Source of the DNA: Hydrogenophaga sp.
GTDB taxonomy: Bacteria > Pseudomonadota > Gammaproteobacteria > Burkholderiales > Burkholderiaceae_C
Direction of reading: 5' to 3'
Assembly: GCA_016790705.1 (NCBI GenBank)
Contig: JAEUOT010000055.1
Location: 1 to 64,000, forward strand
Length of the DNA stretch: 64,000 nucleotides
This document shows, in pieces, positions 39,103 through 47,892 of the stretch. How positions within the stretch are numbered: position 1 is the first letter of the stretch; each line of letters begins with the position of its first letter. A program made the position numbers and the translations under genes. The notes under the pieces are model-generated. The model had not been told where the DNA came from. It did no database searches and saw only the letters and a program-made list of their open reading frames with translations.

Positions 39103-39516
39103 ATGCTCGACCACATGACGTTCCGCGTGACCAACATCGCCCAGGCCAAGGCCTTCTACAGCGCCGCCCTGGCGCCGCTGGGTTACAGCGTCTGCTTTGA
39201 AGGGAACTACGGTTCCAACATCCTCGGCCTGGCCTACCCGGACGCCGCCGAGCCCGACGGCAAGAAGGCCGACGTCTGGTTCATCGACGGACCTTCGCCC
39301 TACGGCGGGCCGGCAGCCACCACGGGTTGCCATCTCGCGTGGCGCGCACAAAGCCGCGCACAGGTGGATGCCTTCTACAAGGCGGCCATCGCAGCAGGCG
39401 GCAAGGACAACGGCGCGCCCGGCCTGCGCCCGGACTACCACCCCAACTACTACGGCGCCTTCGTGATCGACCCCGAGGGCAACAACGTCGAAGCGGTCTG
39501 CCATCTGCCCGAGTGA
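39103..39516 (+). CDS. VOC-family (glyoxalase-like) protein
   Basis: 137 aa single vicinal-oxygen-chelate domain pair: MLDHMTFRVTNIAQAKAFYSA opens the first beta-alpha-beta unit, and YYGAFVIDPEGNNVEAVCH carries the metal-ligand Glu of the last one. Starts at ATG 39103 after AGGAGG. The family covers glyoxalases, dioxygenases and resistance proteins; no substrate can be assigned. A LexA-type box lies upstream. Located on the plus strand among minus-strand genes, flanked by hpaI fragments. Confidence 0.88.
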   Translation: MLDHMTFRVTNIAQAKAFYSAALAPLGYSVCFEGNYGSNILGLAYPDAAEPDGKKADVWFIDGPSPYGGPAATTGCHLAWRAQSRAQVDAFYKAAIAAGGKDNGAPGLRPDYHPNYYGAFVIDPEGNNVEAVCHLPE

Positions 39517-39530
39517 GCGGTCACAAAAAA

Positions 39531-39557
39531 TCTTCAGACGCCCGACTTTTTCTTCAG
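39531..39557. repeat. Second TCTTCAG pair
   Basis: TCTTCAG at 39531 and 39551, 20 bp apart. The block AAAATCTTCAG(A/C)CGCC...TTTTTCTTCAGA is nearly the same as 38317-38347, and the last repeat continues as ATTTGACC like ATCTTGACC at 38261. So a unit of the fic-proximal array is duplicated behind the VOC gene, next to hpaI fragment 3. Confidence 0.65.
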
Positions 39558-39583
39558 ATTTGACCCCGTCGCTGCGCAATATC

Positions 39584-39652
39584 TGCCTGACGGCGCAACC
39601 GGCACCTTTGAAGCCCCTGCACCAGACCGCTGCGCCAGGTCGGTGGTCAGGA
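39584..39652 (-). pseudogene. hpaI fragment 3
   Basis: About 70 bp: GACGGCGCAACCGG...CACCAGACCGCTGCGCCAGGTCGGTGGTCAGGA resembles the last codons of hpaI joined to the GCCGGGTCGGTGGCGAGGA stretch after a deletion of about 100 bp. Same orientation as the other two fragments. Too short to encode anything. Confidence 0.65.
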
Positions 39653-39673
39653 AGTCCGAACCGGGAAGGATGT

Positions 39674-40537
39674 TCAGAACGCGCGTGCCACGCCCACCAT
39701 CGCCGTCACACCATTGCGCCGGCTGACGAGGGGGCTTGCGGCGGCTTCGTCACCGAGTTGCGAGACGCCCACGTTGGCCTGCAGCGTCCAGCTTGGCGCC
39801 AGGGTGTACTCGGCACCGACGTTGAGGTCGACCTTTCGACACCCGGATTTCGGCGTGTAGACGGCCAACGAGGTGGCCTGCGCCTGGGCTGGCGTGACGC
39901 CGAAGTAGGTCTGCATGTAGTCCCGGTTGGCCCATGTCGCGCTGACCGCCATGTGCAGGGCGAGTCGGTCGGTCACAGCCCAAGGGAGGCCCACGCTCAA
40001 GTCCGCCTGCACGCCCTTGGGGCCTCGGTTGCTCAGCGACTGTCGCGCCACCAGCATGACGGGGCCGTAGCCGATCCCGACGCCGGCTTCGGTGCCGGAC
40101 TTCACCTTGCCCATGCCGCGCAGGCGCTTGTCGCCGGGCGTCGGGTCCAGTGCCGTGGGGTCCGAGTCCTTGCGTCCGGGGTCGAACTGCGCCACCAGTG
40201 CGAGTCGGAACGGCCCCGCCTCGACGGCGTTCCAAGACAGCCCACGCTGACCGAGCTCCACGGTGCCCCAATCGTGGCTGCGGTAGCTGAGCGTCAGGTC
40301 CGGGGCCGCCAGCGTGCGGCGGTTGGGGCTGCCCTCGTAGGTGGGCACCGTCGCCACGCCCAGCCCAAGGCGACCGCTCATCCCGTAGGCCGGCTCTGGC
40401 GAGTCCGACTGCGCCTGCGCGAGCGGGCACAGCGCGAGAAGGGAGGCGGCCAGCACGGCGTGCACCACGGTGCGCGGAGTCGATGCGGGTACCTGAGCAA
40501 GGCTCGGCGAGGCGGGGAAATTCGGCGTGTGAGGCAT
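39674..40537 (-). CDS. MipA/OmpV-family outer membrane protein
   Basis: About 287 aa from the ATG at 40535-40537 (MPHTPNFPASPSLAQVPAST); a start 11 codons earlier at 40570 is equally possible. A signal peptide ends near LAQAQSDS. The mature part has alternating beta-strand patterns and the MipA/OmpV signature G-GVATVPTYEGSPNRR, and it terminates with an aromatic residue (VGVARAF), as in outer-membrane beta-barrels. Family members are linked to peptidoglycan scaffolding or outer-membrane permeability. No operon partner is evident. Confidence 0.75.
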   Translation of the reverse strand: MPHTPNFPASPSLAQVPASTPRTVVHAVLAASLLALCPLAQAQSDSPEPAYGMSGRLGLGVATVPTYEGSPNRRTLAAPDLTLSYRSHDWGTVELGQRGLSWNAVEAGPFRLALVAQFDPGRKDSDPTALDPTPGDKRLRGMGKVKSGTEAGVGIGYGPVMLVARQSLSNRGPKGVQADLSVGLPWAVTDRLALHMAVSATWANRDYMQTYFGVTPAQAQATSLAVYTPKSGCRKVDLNVGAEYTLAPSWTLQANVGVSQLGDEAAASPLVSRRNGVTAMVGVARAF

Positions 40538-40642
40538 GGGTGTCTGTCGAAAAAAGGATGAAAAAGGCACACCTGCGACATCGGCAGGGTGAGCGAAGCC
40601 CGACCCTGGTCTGAACCAGGGTCTGGTGTGAGGTGGGGAAGT

Positions 40643-41356
40643 TCAGGTCGGCTTGCGGGCCACGATGAAGACCCGGAAGTCCTTGCCGCGGGTGCCGTGT
40701 CGCTCGACCGAGACGATGTTCAGGCCCTGGCGGGCCATGGCCACCTGCAATGCGTCGGCGTCGAAACACAGCACACGGGGCGCCTTGCCGAGGGCCTGCA
40801 TCACGGGCACGGCCAGGTAGCGGATGAGCGGGTTCATTTCGGCGACGCAGGCCGTCTTGGAGATCAGCATGCCGCCCGGCCGCAAGGCCAGCACCGCCTG
40901 TTGCAGCGCACGGTCAAGATCGGTCACGAGATGCAGCAGGTTGAAGGCCAGCAAGGCGTCGAATTCGCCCGGCGCCGCCACCGGTTCCTCGGCATCGGCC
41001 AAGGCAAAGCTCAGCTGCGGCACCGGCTGGGCGGCCAGCTTCTCGCGTGCGATGGCGATCATGCGGGCCGACACATCGGTGGCCAGCAGGCGCCGGGTGA
41101 AGGGGGCCAGGCGCAACGCGGTGGTCCCGGTGCCACAGCCGATTTCCAGCACGTCCTGATCGGCCGTCAGCAGGTCTTCCACCTGCCGCAGCGTGAACTC
41201 GTAGCCGGCCATGTCGGCGATGGGGTCGGCCGCGTACTGGACGGCAATGCGGTCCCAGAAGCGGGCCTTGGGCGAGGCCGGCCCTTCAAGTTCATCCGCG
41301 GGCGCCAGCGTCCGAAGCGGGCTGGCGCACTTCTGGTGCAAGGAAGCGTTGGACAT
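40643..41356 (-). CDS. Class I SAM-dependent methyltransferase
   Basis: 237 aa, started at the ATG at 41354-41356 (MSNASLHQKCASPLRTLAPA). SAM-binding motif I is VLEIGCGTGTTALRLAPF, motif II-like ADAEEP and a later LRPGGMLISKT. Its ATG shares one base with the stop of the upstream lipoprotein gene (TGATG), so the two are translationally coupled. Substrate unknown. A longer reading to 41692 is a shadow of the lipoprotein gene. Confidence 0.88.
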   Translation of the reverse strand: MSNASLHQKCASPLRTLAPADELEGPASPKARFWDRIAVQYAADPIADMAGYEFTLRQVEDLLTADQDVLEIGCGTGTTALRLAPFTRRLLATDVSARMIAIAREKLAAQPVPQLSFALADAEEPVAAPGEFDALLAFNLLHLVTDLDRALQQAVLALRPGGMLISKTACVAEMNPLIRYLAVPVMQALGKAPRVLCFDADALQVAMARQGLNIVSVERHGTRGKDFRVFIVARKPT

Positions 41357-42009
41357 CACCGTGCCCCCGGCTGCAACGCTGCCGCCAATGCGGCTTGCAT
41401 GTCTTGCGGCAGCGTGGCCACACCCTTGACGATGCCCGGACCACCGTTGCGCCAATGCATTGAAAAAGAACGCCGCTGTTCGTTGGGCAGCTTGAATTCC
41501 TCGATGTCGAGTACGACTTCGGTTCCGCCTTCGACCAGCGCCGCGGACAAGCCGATCTTGACGACCGGCCCGAGCTCGCGAACGGTCAGGCCAACGACTG
41601 TGTCGTAGCGCTGCGCGGCTTCGGAGGCTGCCGACTGAACGTACGGCGCGGACAGCTGCGGGACGCGGCGAACGGTGACCGATGCAAAGCAACCCGAGTC
41701 CTGAAAAAACCGGCCAATGCCTTCGCTCGCTGCAAGCTCTCGTGCCTGAACGTCCTTCTGGTCAGCACGCCACTGCGGAGACCAGACGACCAATGCGGTG
41801 GACGACACGTTGCACACCGGTTGCTGCGGCGAGGGCGTGAAGTTCGTGCTGGTGGTGGCAGCGCAGCCGCAGAGCGCGACAAGAGGAACAGCGGCAAGCA
41901 TGGAACGCTTCAGGATGGCGTGCACGCCAGTCCGTGACGCCTGACCGCCCGCGTCGGCGGGTGGCGAGGCTTTGGCGCGAGGGGCGATAGTGGAAGACGG
42001 CATGGGCAA
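41356..42009 (-). CDS. DUF4823-like lipoprotein
   Basis: 217 aa from 42009, or 181 aa if it begins at the Met at 41901 (MLAAVPLVALCGCAATTSTN); the shorter start gives a clean lipoprotein signal with lipobox LVALC-G. The mature part has a periplasmic VVWSPQWRADQKDVQARELAA stretch and a conserved QRYDTVVGLTVREL. Resembles small lipoproteins of the DUF4823 type, but I am not sure of the family. Coupled to the methyltransferase downstream. Confidence 0.65.
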   Translation of the reverse strand: MPMPSSTIAPRAKASPPADAGGQASRTGVHAILKRSMLAAVPLVALCGCAATTSTNFTPSPQQPVCNVSSTALVVWSPQWRADQKDVQARELAASEGIGRFFQDSGCFASVTVRRVPQLSAPYVQSAASEAAQRYDTVVGLTVRELGPVVKIGLSAALVEGGTEVVLDIEEFKLPNEQRRSFSMHWRNGGPGIVKGVATLPQDMQAALAAALQPGAR

Positions 42010-42041
42010 TAAAGGAAGTCGTTCGAGCAGTCAACGAATGC

Positions 42042-42108
42042 TATCCATGCACAACTTCGAGGGGAACTGCGGTAGATTGCAGCGAACATATACAAATTTG
42101 CATGGATA
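42042..42108. promoter_or_regulatory. Inverted repeat around the LysR start
   Basis: TATCCATGCA (42042-42051) and TGCATGGATA (42099-42108) are perfect 10-bp inverted copies, 47 bp apart. The second contains the ATG of the LysR gene (42102). Binding there would block both the LysR gene and the divergent lipoprotein operon. Confidence 0.5.
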
Positions 42109-42974
42109 ACCTCGACTGGAACCAGCTCAAGGCCTTTCTGGAGACCGCTGAAACCGGCTCGTTGTCGGCGGCCGCGCGCAAGCTGGGCCTGACCCAGCCC
42201 ACGCTGAGCCGTCAGGTGGCGGCCATCGAGCAGCGAATGGGCGTGACCCTCTTCGAGCGGGTGGGCAAGACCATGGCGCTGACGCCGACCGGGCAGGACC
42301 TGCTGGCGCATGCCCGCGCCATGGGCGCTGCTGCCGAGGCACTGGGACTGGCGGCCAGCGGCCGCTCGCAGGCGGTGGGTGGTGTGGTCTCCGTCTCGGC
42401 CACCTTCGGGATGGCCGCCCACTTCCTGGCCCCGCTGGTGCGGCAACTGCGCGAGAAGGAGCCGACCATTGCCATCGAGGTGATCGCCACCGACACCAAC
42501 AGCGACCTGCTGCGCCGGGAGGCGGACATCGCCGTCCGCCATGTCAAGCCCGATCAGCCGGACCTGATCGGCCGCTTGATCCGGGAGGCCACCGCCCACT
42601 TCTACGCGACCGAGGACTGGGTGAGGATCCACGGCCACCCGCGCCGCGCCGAAGAGGCGGCCCACCTGCCCTTCGTGGGCGCCGACCGTTCAGGCCACTT
42701 CCTGGCCTTTCTCCGCCAGCAGGGCCTGCCCCTGAGCGAGGCCAACTTCAGCTGCTACGCCGACCACTCGCTGGCGCAGTGGGCCCTGGTGCGCCAAGGC
42801 ATGGGCATCGGCGCGATGGCAGACGAGATCGCCCGCGACACGCCGGGCATGGTCCAGGTGCTGGACGAGGTGCCTCCTGTGCGCTTTCCGATCTGGCTGG
42901 TCACCCACCGCGAGCTGCGCACCTCACGCCCGATACGTGTGGTGTTCGATGCGCTGGCGCAGGGCTTGGCCTGA
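42102..42974 (+). CDS. LysR family transcriptional regulator
   Basis: 290 aa, N-terminal HTH (AFLETAETGSLSAAARKLGL then TQPTLSRQVAAIEQRMGVTL) followed by the periplasmic-binding-like effector domain. The overall type resembles the large GcvA/DsdC-like group; targets unknown. It diverges from the lipoprotein/methyltransferase pair and converges on hpaI, 12 bp away. Not obviously part of the hpa cluster, which has its own HpaR. Confidence 0.9.
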   Translation: MDNLDWNQLKAFLETAETGSLSAAARKLGLTQPTLSRQVAAIEQRMGVTLFERVGKTMALTPTGQDLLAHARAMGAAAEALGLAASGRSQAVGGVVSVSATFGMAAHFLAPLVRQLREKEPTIAIEVIATDTNSDLLRREADIAVRHVKPDQPDLIGRLIREATAHFYATEDWVRIHGHPRRAEEAAHLPFVGADRSGHFLAFLRQQGLPLSEANFSCYADHSLAQWALVRQGMGIGAMADEIARDTPGMVQVLDEVPPVRFPIWLVTHRELRTSRPIRVVFDALAQGLA

Positions 42975-42986
42975 GCCCTGAGGCGT

Positions 42987-43796
42987 TCAGTACCCGCCCG
43001 ACGGCGCAGCCGGGCCCTTCGCTGCCCCCGCACCAAACCGCTGCACCAAACCCGTCGCCGCCTTCACCAGCAGCGTCGTGTCCACGCCGACAGCGACGAA
43101 CAGCGCGCCCGCGTCGAGGTACTGCTGTGCCAGCGCCGGGTCGGTGGCGAGGATGCCGGCGGCTTTGCCGGCGGCGCGCACGGTGGCGATGCCGTCGAGG
43201 ATGACTTTCTGCACCTCGGGGTGGCCGGGCTGGCCGCGGTAGCCCATGCTGGCCGACAGGTCGGCCGGGCCGAAGAACACGCCATCCACGCCCTCGGTCT
43301 CGGCAATGGCCTTGAGGTTGTTCACCGCGGTCACGGTCTCGGCCTGCACCAGCAGGCACATCTGGCCGTTGGCCTGGTTGAGGTAGTCGTCGACCTGGTT
43401 CCAGCGCGAGGCGCGCGCGAGCGCCGCGCCCATGCCGCGGATGCCTTCGGGCGGGTAGCGCATGGCCTGCACCATCAGCGCGGCCTGCTCGGCGGTGTCG
43501 ATCATCGGGATCAGCAGGGTCTGCGCGCCGATGTCGAGGTATTGCTTGACGAGGGCGACGTTGGCTTCGACCACGCGCACGATGGCGTGGGTCTTGGTGT
43601 ACGGCGCGACGGCGCGCAACTGGTCGAGCGTGGTGCGCGGGTCGTTGGGCGCGTGTTCGCCGTCGATGAGCAGCCAGTCGAAGCCGCAGCCGGCCAGGGC
43701 CTCGGCCACGTCGGGCGAGGCGAAGCCGACCCAGCATCCGATCTGGGGCTGGCCGGCCTTGAGGGCGTCGCGGAAGGTGTTCTGCGGAATCTTCAT
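42987..43796 (-). CDS. hpaI: HpaI-type 4-hydroxy-2-oxoheptanedioate aldolase
   Basis: 269 aa class II (metal-dependent) HpcH/HpaI aldolase; splits 4-hydroxy-2-oxoheptane-1,7-dioate to pyruvate and succinic semialdehyde. Starts [20 protein letters not shown]. Core: [15 protein letters not shown] with the catalytic His, [20 protein letters not shown] and [15 protein letters not shown] with the metal-ligand Glu/Asp. Last gene of the hpa cluster; overlaps the upstream reductase-like gene by 4 bp (ATGA). Its 3' end recurs as three decayed fragments between 36 and 40 kb. Confidence 0.93.
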   Translation of the reverse strand: MKIPQNTFRDALKAGQPQIGCWVGFASPDVAEALAGCGFDWLLIDGEHAPNDPRTTLDQLRAVAPYTKTHAIVRVVEANVALVKQYLDIGAQTLLIPMIDTAEQAALMVQAMRYPPEGIRGMGAALARASRWNQVDDYLNQANGQMCLLVQAETVTAVNNLKAIAETEGVDGVFFGPADLSASMGYRGQPGHPEVQKVILDGIATVRAAGKAAGILATDPALAQQYLDAGALFVAVGVDTTLLVKAATGLVQRFGAGAAKGPAAPSGGY

Positions 43797-44824
43797 GGTG
43801 TCTTGGTCGGTTCGGGGTAGAGGCCGCGCACTTGGCCCATCAGGCGCGTGAGGCCCATGAGCGCGTCCATGGTCGGCGTGGCCACACCGAGGTGCTGGCC
43901 AATCTCGCGCACCGCGCCGACCAGGGCGTCGAGCTCGATGGGACGGCCGGCTTCCACGTCCTGCAGCATCGAGGTCTTGAAGGAGCCGAGCTTGCGCGTG
44001 ACGGCGTGGCGGTCGTCGGGTTGCTGGTCGATGGGGATGCCGATGCGCGCGCCGATGGTCTGCGCCTCGCGCATCACGGCGCTGCAGAAGCCACGCACCA
44101 GTTCGTCGTCGAGGATGCGGTCACAGGGCGCGCCGGTGATGGCCGAGACCGGGTTCATGGTCATGTTGCCCCAGAGCTTGAACCAGATGTCGCGCTGGAT
44201 GCGATCGGACACGGTGACGCCGAAGCCGGCCTGCGTGAGCAGTTCGCCCAGGGCCTGCACGCGCGCAGACGTGCCGCCCGCGGGCTCGCCGACGATGAGC
44301 TGGTTGTTCTTGATGCGTTCGATGCGCGCGGGCTGCGGCGCGGCGGCGCTGGCGTGCACCACGCAGCCGATGACCTGCGATGTCGGGATGTTCTGCGCCG
44401 TCAGGCCCAGCGGGTCCACGGCCTTGAGCTGCAGGCCCGCTGCCTCGCCCGGCAGGCCGTCGAAGAACCACCAGGGCACACCGTTCATGGCGACCAGCAC
44501 GACAGTGTTGGGGGCCATGAGCGCGCGCACGGCGGGTGCGACCTGCGGCATGGCCGGGCCCTTGACCGAGACGATCACCAGGTCCTGCACACCCAGGCTC
44601 GCCGCGTCGTCGCTGGCGTTGACCGCGACGGTGTGTTCCGCACCATCGGCGTCGACCCAGATCAGTCCGCGCTCGCGCAGCGCACGCAGGGTCTCGCCGC
44701 GCGCCACGGCCGAGAGCTGAATCTGACCAGCGGGGAGGCGCGAGCCAAGCCAGCCGGCGAACAGACCGCCGATGGCGCCGACGCCGACGACGGCGATCTT
44801 CTGGAAAACAGGCGAATCACTCAT
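43793..44824 (-). CDS. 2-dehydropantoate 2-reductase-family protein
   Basis: 343 aa. Nucleotide-binding [17 protein letters not shown] near the N-terminus and the ketopantoate-reductase C-domain ([20 protein letters not shown], with the conserved K-N/T-N pattern). Members reduce 2-oxo acids such as ketopantoate; this one is probably not for pantothenate since it sits inside the hpa operon, overlapping both neighbours by 4 bp. It could reduce a 2-oxo intermediate of the side branch. Confidence 0.87.
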   Translation of the reverse strand: MSDSPVFQKIAVVGVGAIGGLFAGWLGSRLPAGQIQLSAVARGETLRALRERGLIWVDADGAEHTVAVNASDDAASLGVQDLVIVSVKGPAMPQVAPAVRALMAPNTVVLVAMNGVPWWFFDGLPGEAAGLQLKAVDPLGLTAQNIPTSQVIGCVVHASAAAPQPARIERIKNNQLIVGEPAGGTSARVQALGELLTQAGFGVTVSDRIQRDIWFKLWGNMTMNPVSAITGAPCDRILDDELVRGFCSAVMREAQTIGARIGIPIDQQPDDRHAVTRKLGSFKTSMLQDVEAGRPIELDALVGAVREIGQHLGVATPTMDALMGLTRLMGQVRGLYPEPTKTP

Positions 44825-45582
44825 GCGCGGTAGCCCGGGTCGATGCGGTCGATCAGCCGCTGCATGGCGGCAAACGAGTCCTCACCGGCGCCGAATTTGG
44901 GGTTGAAGTTGAGCGAGTCTCGCACGCAGCCTTGCAGCGCGGCTTCGCTGATGGGCTGCAGTTCGCCGAGCGCCTGCGACGCGACTTGGATCTCGCAGGC
45001 GCGTTGCACCAGCCACATGATGTTGAAGGCCTGCGCCAGGGTGCGCCCGATGACGACGGGGCCGTGGTTGCGCAGCAGCAGCACGGGCTTTCCGCCCGAG
45101 GAGGCGAGGATGCGCGCGCCCTCGTCGCGGTGCACGGTGATGCCCTCGAAGTCGTGGTAGGCCACCTGGCCGTAGAGCTGGGCGGCGTAGAAGTTGGTGA
45201 ACGAGAGGCCGTCCTTGAGGCAGCACACGGCCATGGTCGGCGTGGTGTGCACGTGCATCACGCAGTGCGCGTCGGGCAGGGTCGCGTGGATGGCGCCGTG
45301 GAAGGTGAAGCCGGCCGGGTTGATGGGCCAGTCGTCGTTGCCGATGATGTTGCCGTCGACATCGACCTTGACCAGGTTGGACGCGGTGACCTCGGTGTAG
45401 TGCAGGCCGAAGGGGTTGATGAGGAAGTGCGCGTCGGGGCCGGGCACGCGCAGCGAGATGTGGTTGTAGATCAGCTCGGCCCAGCCGAGGTGCGCGAACA
45501 TGCGGTAGGCGGCGGCGAGCTGCACGCGCGCCTGCCATTCGGCGTCGCTGACACGGGCGGGTTTGAGGAAGGCGTCGGCCAT
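44821..45582 (-). CDS. Class II aldolase/adducin family protein
   Basis: 253 aa. Zn-dependent class II aldolase/adducin fold: SLRVPGPDAHFLINPFGLHY, an HGAIH metal-ligand site, HVHTTPTMAVCCL with two further His ligands, and LLRNHGPVVIGRT. Family includes fuculose aldolases, threonate and 3-oxo acid decarboxylases. Starts MADAFLKPARVSDAEWQARV. Between hpaH and the reductase gene in one minus-strand operon; not a standard hpa gene. Confidence 0.88.
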   Translation of the reverse strand: MADAFLKPARVSDAEWQARVQLAAAYRMFAHLGWAELIYNHISLRVPGPDAHFLINPFGLHYTEVTASNLVKVDVDGNIIGNDDWPINPAGFTFHGAIHATLPDAHCVMHVHTTPTMAVCCLKDGLSFTNFYAAQLYGQVAYHDFEGITVHRDEGARILASSGGKPVLLLRNHGPVVIGRTLAQAFNIMWLVQRACEIQVASQALGELQPISEAALQGCVRDSLNFNPKFGAGEDSFAAMQRLIDRIDPGYRA

Positions 45583-45602
45583 GTCTTGTCTCCTTCGGTC
45601 GA

Positions 45603-46442
45603 TCAGATGAACTTGAACTTCAGGCAGCCCAGCGGGCCGTAGTCGGCCTCGAACAGGTCGCCGGCTTTCGCGGCCACGGGCCGCGTGAAGCTGCCGGCCA
45701 GCACGATCTCGCCGGCCTGCAGCGTCTCGCCCCAGGGCGCGAGCTTGTTGGCCAGCCAGGCGATGCCGATGGCAGGGTCGCCCTGCACGCCAGCAGCCAG
45801 GCCGGTCTCTTCGACCGCGCCGTTCTGCCGCAGGATGGCGCCGCACCAGGGGCGGTTGGTGCTGCGCGGGTCGGCCTTGAAAAGGTTTGGTTGATCAGGG
45901 TCGCCCGCGCCGATCACGATGCCGGCGTTGGCCGCGTTGTCGCTGATGGTGTCGTAGACCTTGCGCATCACCTTGGTGTGGCGGTCGAACTGCTCGATGC
46001 GCGCGTCGATGATTTCGATGGCGGGCGTGATGTAGTCGGTCGCGGCCAGCACGTCTTCCACCGTGACGTTCGGGCCGGCCAGCGGCGCCTTGAGCACGAA
46101 GGCCAGCTCGACCTCGACGCGCGGGGCGATGAAGTTCTTCGCTGGAATCTCCAGCACCTCGCCGGCCTTCGCGGTGTAGAGCATGTCGTCGAGCAGCGTG
46201 CCGTAGTCGGGCTCGTCGATCTGGCTGCTGATCTGCATGGCGCGGCTGGTCAGGCCGATCTTGTGGCCGATGACTTGTCTGCCGGCGGCCTTCTCCAGCT
46301 CGACCCAGGCGCGGCCGATGCGGTAGCCGTCTTCGATGGTCATGCCGGGATGGCGTTTGGAGAAGTGCTCGACCTGGGTGCGGGTCTGCTGGGACTGCTG
46401 CAGCTCGGCGGCGAGCTGCTGAACGAGGACGTCGTCGAACAT
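45603..46442 (-). CDS. hpaH: 2-oxo-hept-3-ene-1,7-dioate hydratase
   Basis: 279 aa, adds water to 2-oxo-hept-3-enedioate (HPC pathway). I start it at the ATG 46440-46442 ([20 protein letters not shown]), since the upstream in-frame extension lies in the HpaF gene. Core: [25 protein letters not shown] region, [10 protein letters not shown] and [11 protein letters not shown]. Longer than dmpE-type hydratases, as is usual for HpaH. Superfamily paralog of dmpE/dmpH. Confidence 0.93.
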   Translation of the reverse strand: MFDDVLVQQLAAELQQSQQTRTQVEHFSKRHPGMTIEDGYRIGRAWVELEKAAGRQVIGHKIGLTSRAMQISSQIDEPDYGTLLDDMLYTAKAGEVLEIPAKNFIAPRVEVELAFVLKAPLAGPNVTVEDVLAATDYITPAIEIIDARIEQFDRHTKVMRKVYDTISDNAANAGIVIGAGDPDQPNLFKADPRSTNRPWCGAILRQNGAVEETGLAAGVQGDPAIGIAWLANKLAPWGETLQAGEIVLAGSFTRPVAAKAGDLFEADYGPLGCLKFKFI

Positions 46443-46458
46443 GGTTGTTTTTTCTGAT

Positions 46459-46905
46459 CTATGGCTTCTTGAAGAGCGGGTGCAGGGAACTGTTCTTGGC
46501 GTCGAAGACTTCCTGGCCTTCGTCGACCTGGACGGTGATGCCGATCGGGCGCTTGGCCAGCTGTTCGGCAAAGCGTTCCTTCACCACCGCGTTGAGCGCC
46601 TCGCCCACACGCTGGTGCACGACGGCGCTGCGGCCTTTGGCCATGCGCACGTTCATGTAGACGAAGGCGTAGTCGCTGCCCAGGCCTGCGGCCTCGCCGG
46701 CCGCGCCACCGTCGGACACGGCGCTGTGCGCGGCCGGGTAGGCCAGCACGCGCGTGCCGCCGGTGGGGAAGACCTGCTTGTCCTGCTCGTCGCGCACGGC
46801 GAGCATCGCGTCGGCCAGCGCGCGGCACAGGCCGCTCATGTCGACGCCGCCCTGCGAGGCGGGCTTGTCGAGGTTGGGGGTGTAGAGGATGACGAGGTGG
46901 GGCAT
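46459..46905 (-). CDS. hpaF: 5-carboxymethyl-2-hydroxymuconate isomerase
   Basis: 148 aa, tautomerase-fold isomerase acting on 5-carboxymethyl-2-hydroxymuconate. Starts [19 protein letters not shown], giving the catalytic N-terminal Pro after Met removal. The segment [20 protein letters not shown] contains the substrate-binding arginines. Between hpaD and hpaH, 14-16 bp from each. Confidence 0.88.
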   Translation of the reverse strand: MPHLVILYTPNLDKPASQGGVDMSGLCRALADAMLAVRDEQDKQVFPTGGTRVLAYPAAHSAVSDGGAAGEAAGLGSDYAFVYMNVRMAKGRSAVVHQRVGEALNAVVKERFAEQLAKRPIGITVQVDEGQEVFDAKNSSLHPLFKKP

Positions 46906-46919
46906 GGGCTTCTCGGGGT

Positions 46920-47846
46920 TCAGAGGCGCGTGCTGACCAGGCTGAAGCCGTCGGCGGCCGAGGCCTGGGCTTTGGGAATGTCCTTGCCGGTGACCGGCGT
47001 GACGGGGAACACGGCGTTGATCTGGCCGGTGCCGCTGGCGCCGAAGTAGGGCGTGATGACGTCCGCCTTTCCGGTGTATTCGCTCCAGCCCAGCACGCCG
47101 AGCATCATGGCGGTGTCGTGCATGAAGCCTTCGCCGTGGCCCTTGGCGGCGTACTCGGGCAGCATCTCGCAGAAGTCCTTCCACTCGCCGGCCTTCCACA
47201 TGCGCACCACTTCCTGGTCGAGGTGTTCGAGGAAGGGGCTCCAGATCTTGAACGCGTACTCGGGCGCGAGGCCGTTCTGCGCGAAGCGGTGGCTGAGCGA
47301 GCCGCTGGCGAGGAAGGCGACGGTGCCGTCGTAGTGGTCTTCGACGGCCTTGCGCATGGCCCAGCCCAGGCGCGCGCTGTCGTTGAGGTAGTGCACGGTG
47401 CACAGCGCCGAGACCGAGATGGCCTTGAAGTGCTGGTCTTCGTTCATGTAGCGCATGGGCACGAGGGTGCCGTACTCGGGCTGCAGCGTGGTGGCGTGGT
47501 GGGCCAGGGTTTCGACGCCGTGTTCGATGGCGACTTTGGCGAGCAACTGGCCGAGCGCAGGGTTGCCGGGGATGGCGTAGCCCATGTTGCTGATGAAGTG
47601 GGGCAGTTCGTTGCTGGTGTAGGTGCCTTGCCAGTGTTCGGCGCAGTTGAGGTGGTAGCTGGCGTTGACGAGCCAGTGGGTGTCGAAGACGACGATGGTG
47701 TCGACGCCGAGTTCCTTGCAGCGGCGTGCGATTTCCTTGTGGCCGTCGATGGCGTCCTGGCGGGTGCCTTTGCGCGGGCCGTCGAGTTCGCTGAGGTACA
47801 TCGAGGGGACGTGGGTGATCTTGCCGACCAGTGCTACTTTGCCCAT
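46920..47846 (-). CDS. hpaD: 3,4-dihydroxyphenylacetate 2,3-dioxygenase (homoprotocatechuate)
   Basis: 308 aa class III (LigB-type) extradiol dioxygenase. Starts MGKVALVGKITHVPSMYLSE with the His that ligates Fe. Further ligand regions: VVFDTHWLVNASYHLNCAEH and SGSLSHRFAQ. Opens homoprotocatechuate to 5-carboxymethyl-2-hydroxymuconic semialdehyde, the HpaE substrate. A longer reading upstream runs through the repeat region and is rejected. Separated from hpaE by a 336-bp repeat-filled spacer. Confidence 0.94.
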   Translation of the reverse strand: MGKVALVGKITHVPSMYLSELDGPRKGTRQDAIDGHKEIARRCKELGVDTIVVFDTHWLVNASYHLNCAEHWQGTYTSNELPHFISNMGYAIPGNPALGQLLAKVAIEHGVETLAHHATTLQPEYGTLVPMRYMNEDQHFKAISVSALCTVHYLNDSARLGWAMRKAVEDHYDGTVAFLASGSLSHRFAQNGLAPEYAFKIWSPFLEHLDQEVVRMWKAGEWKDFCEMLPEYAAKGHGEGFMHDTAMMLGVLGWSEYTGKADVITPYFGASGTGQINAVFPVTPVTGKDIPKAQASAADGFSLVSTRL

Positions 47847-47892
47847 TTGGCTTGTCTCCGGTTTTGTGCTTTGTCTTGGCTGACGTTTGGGG

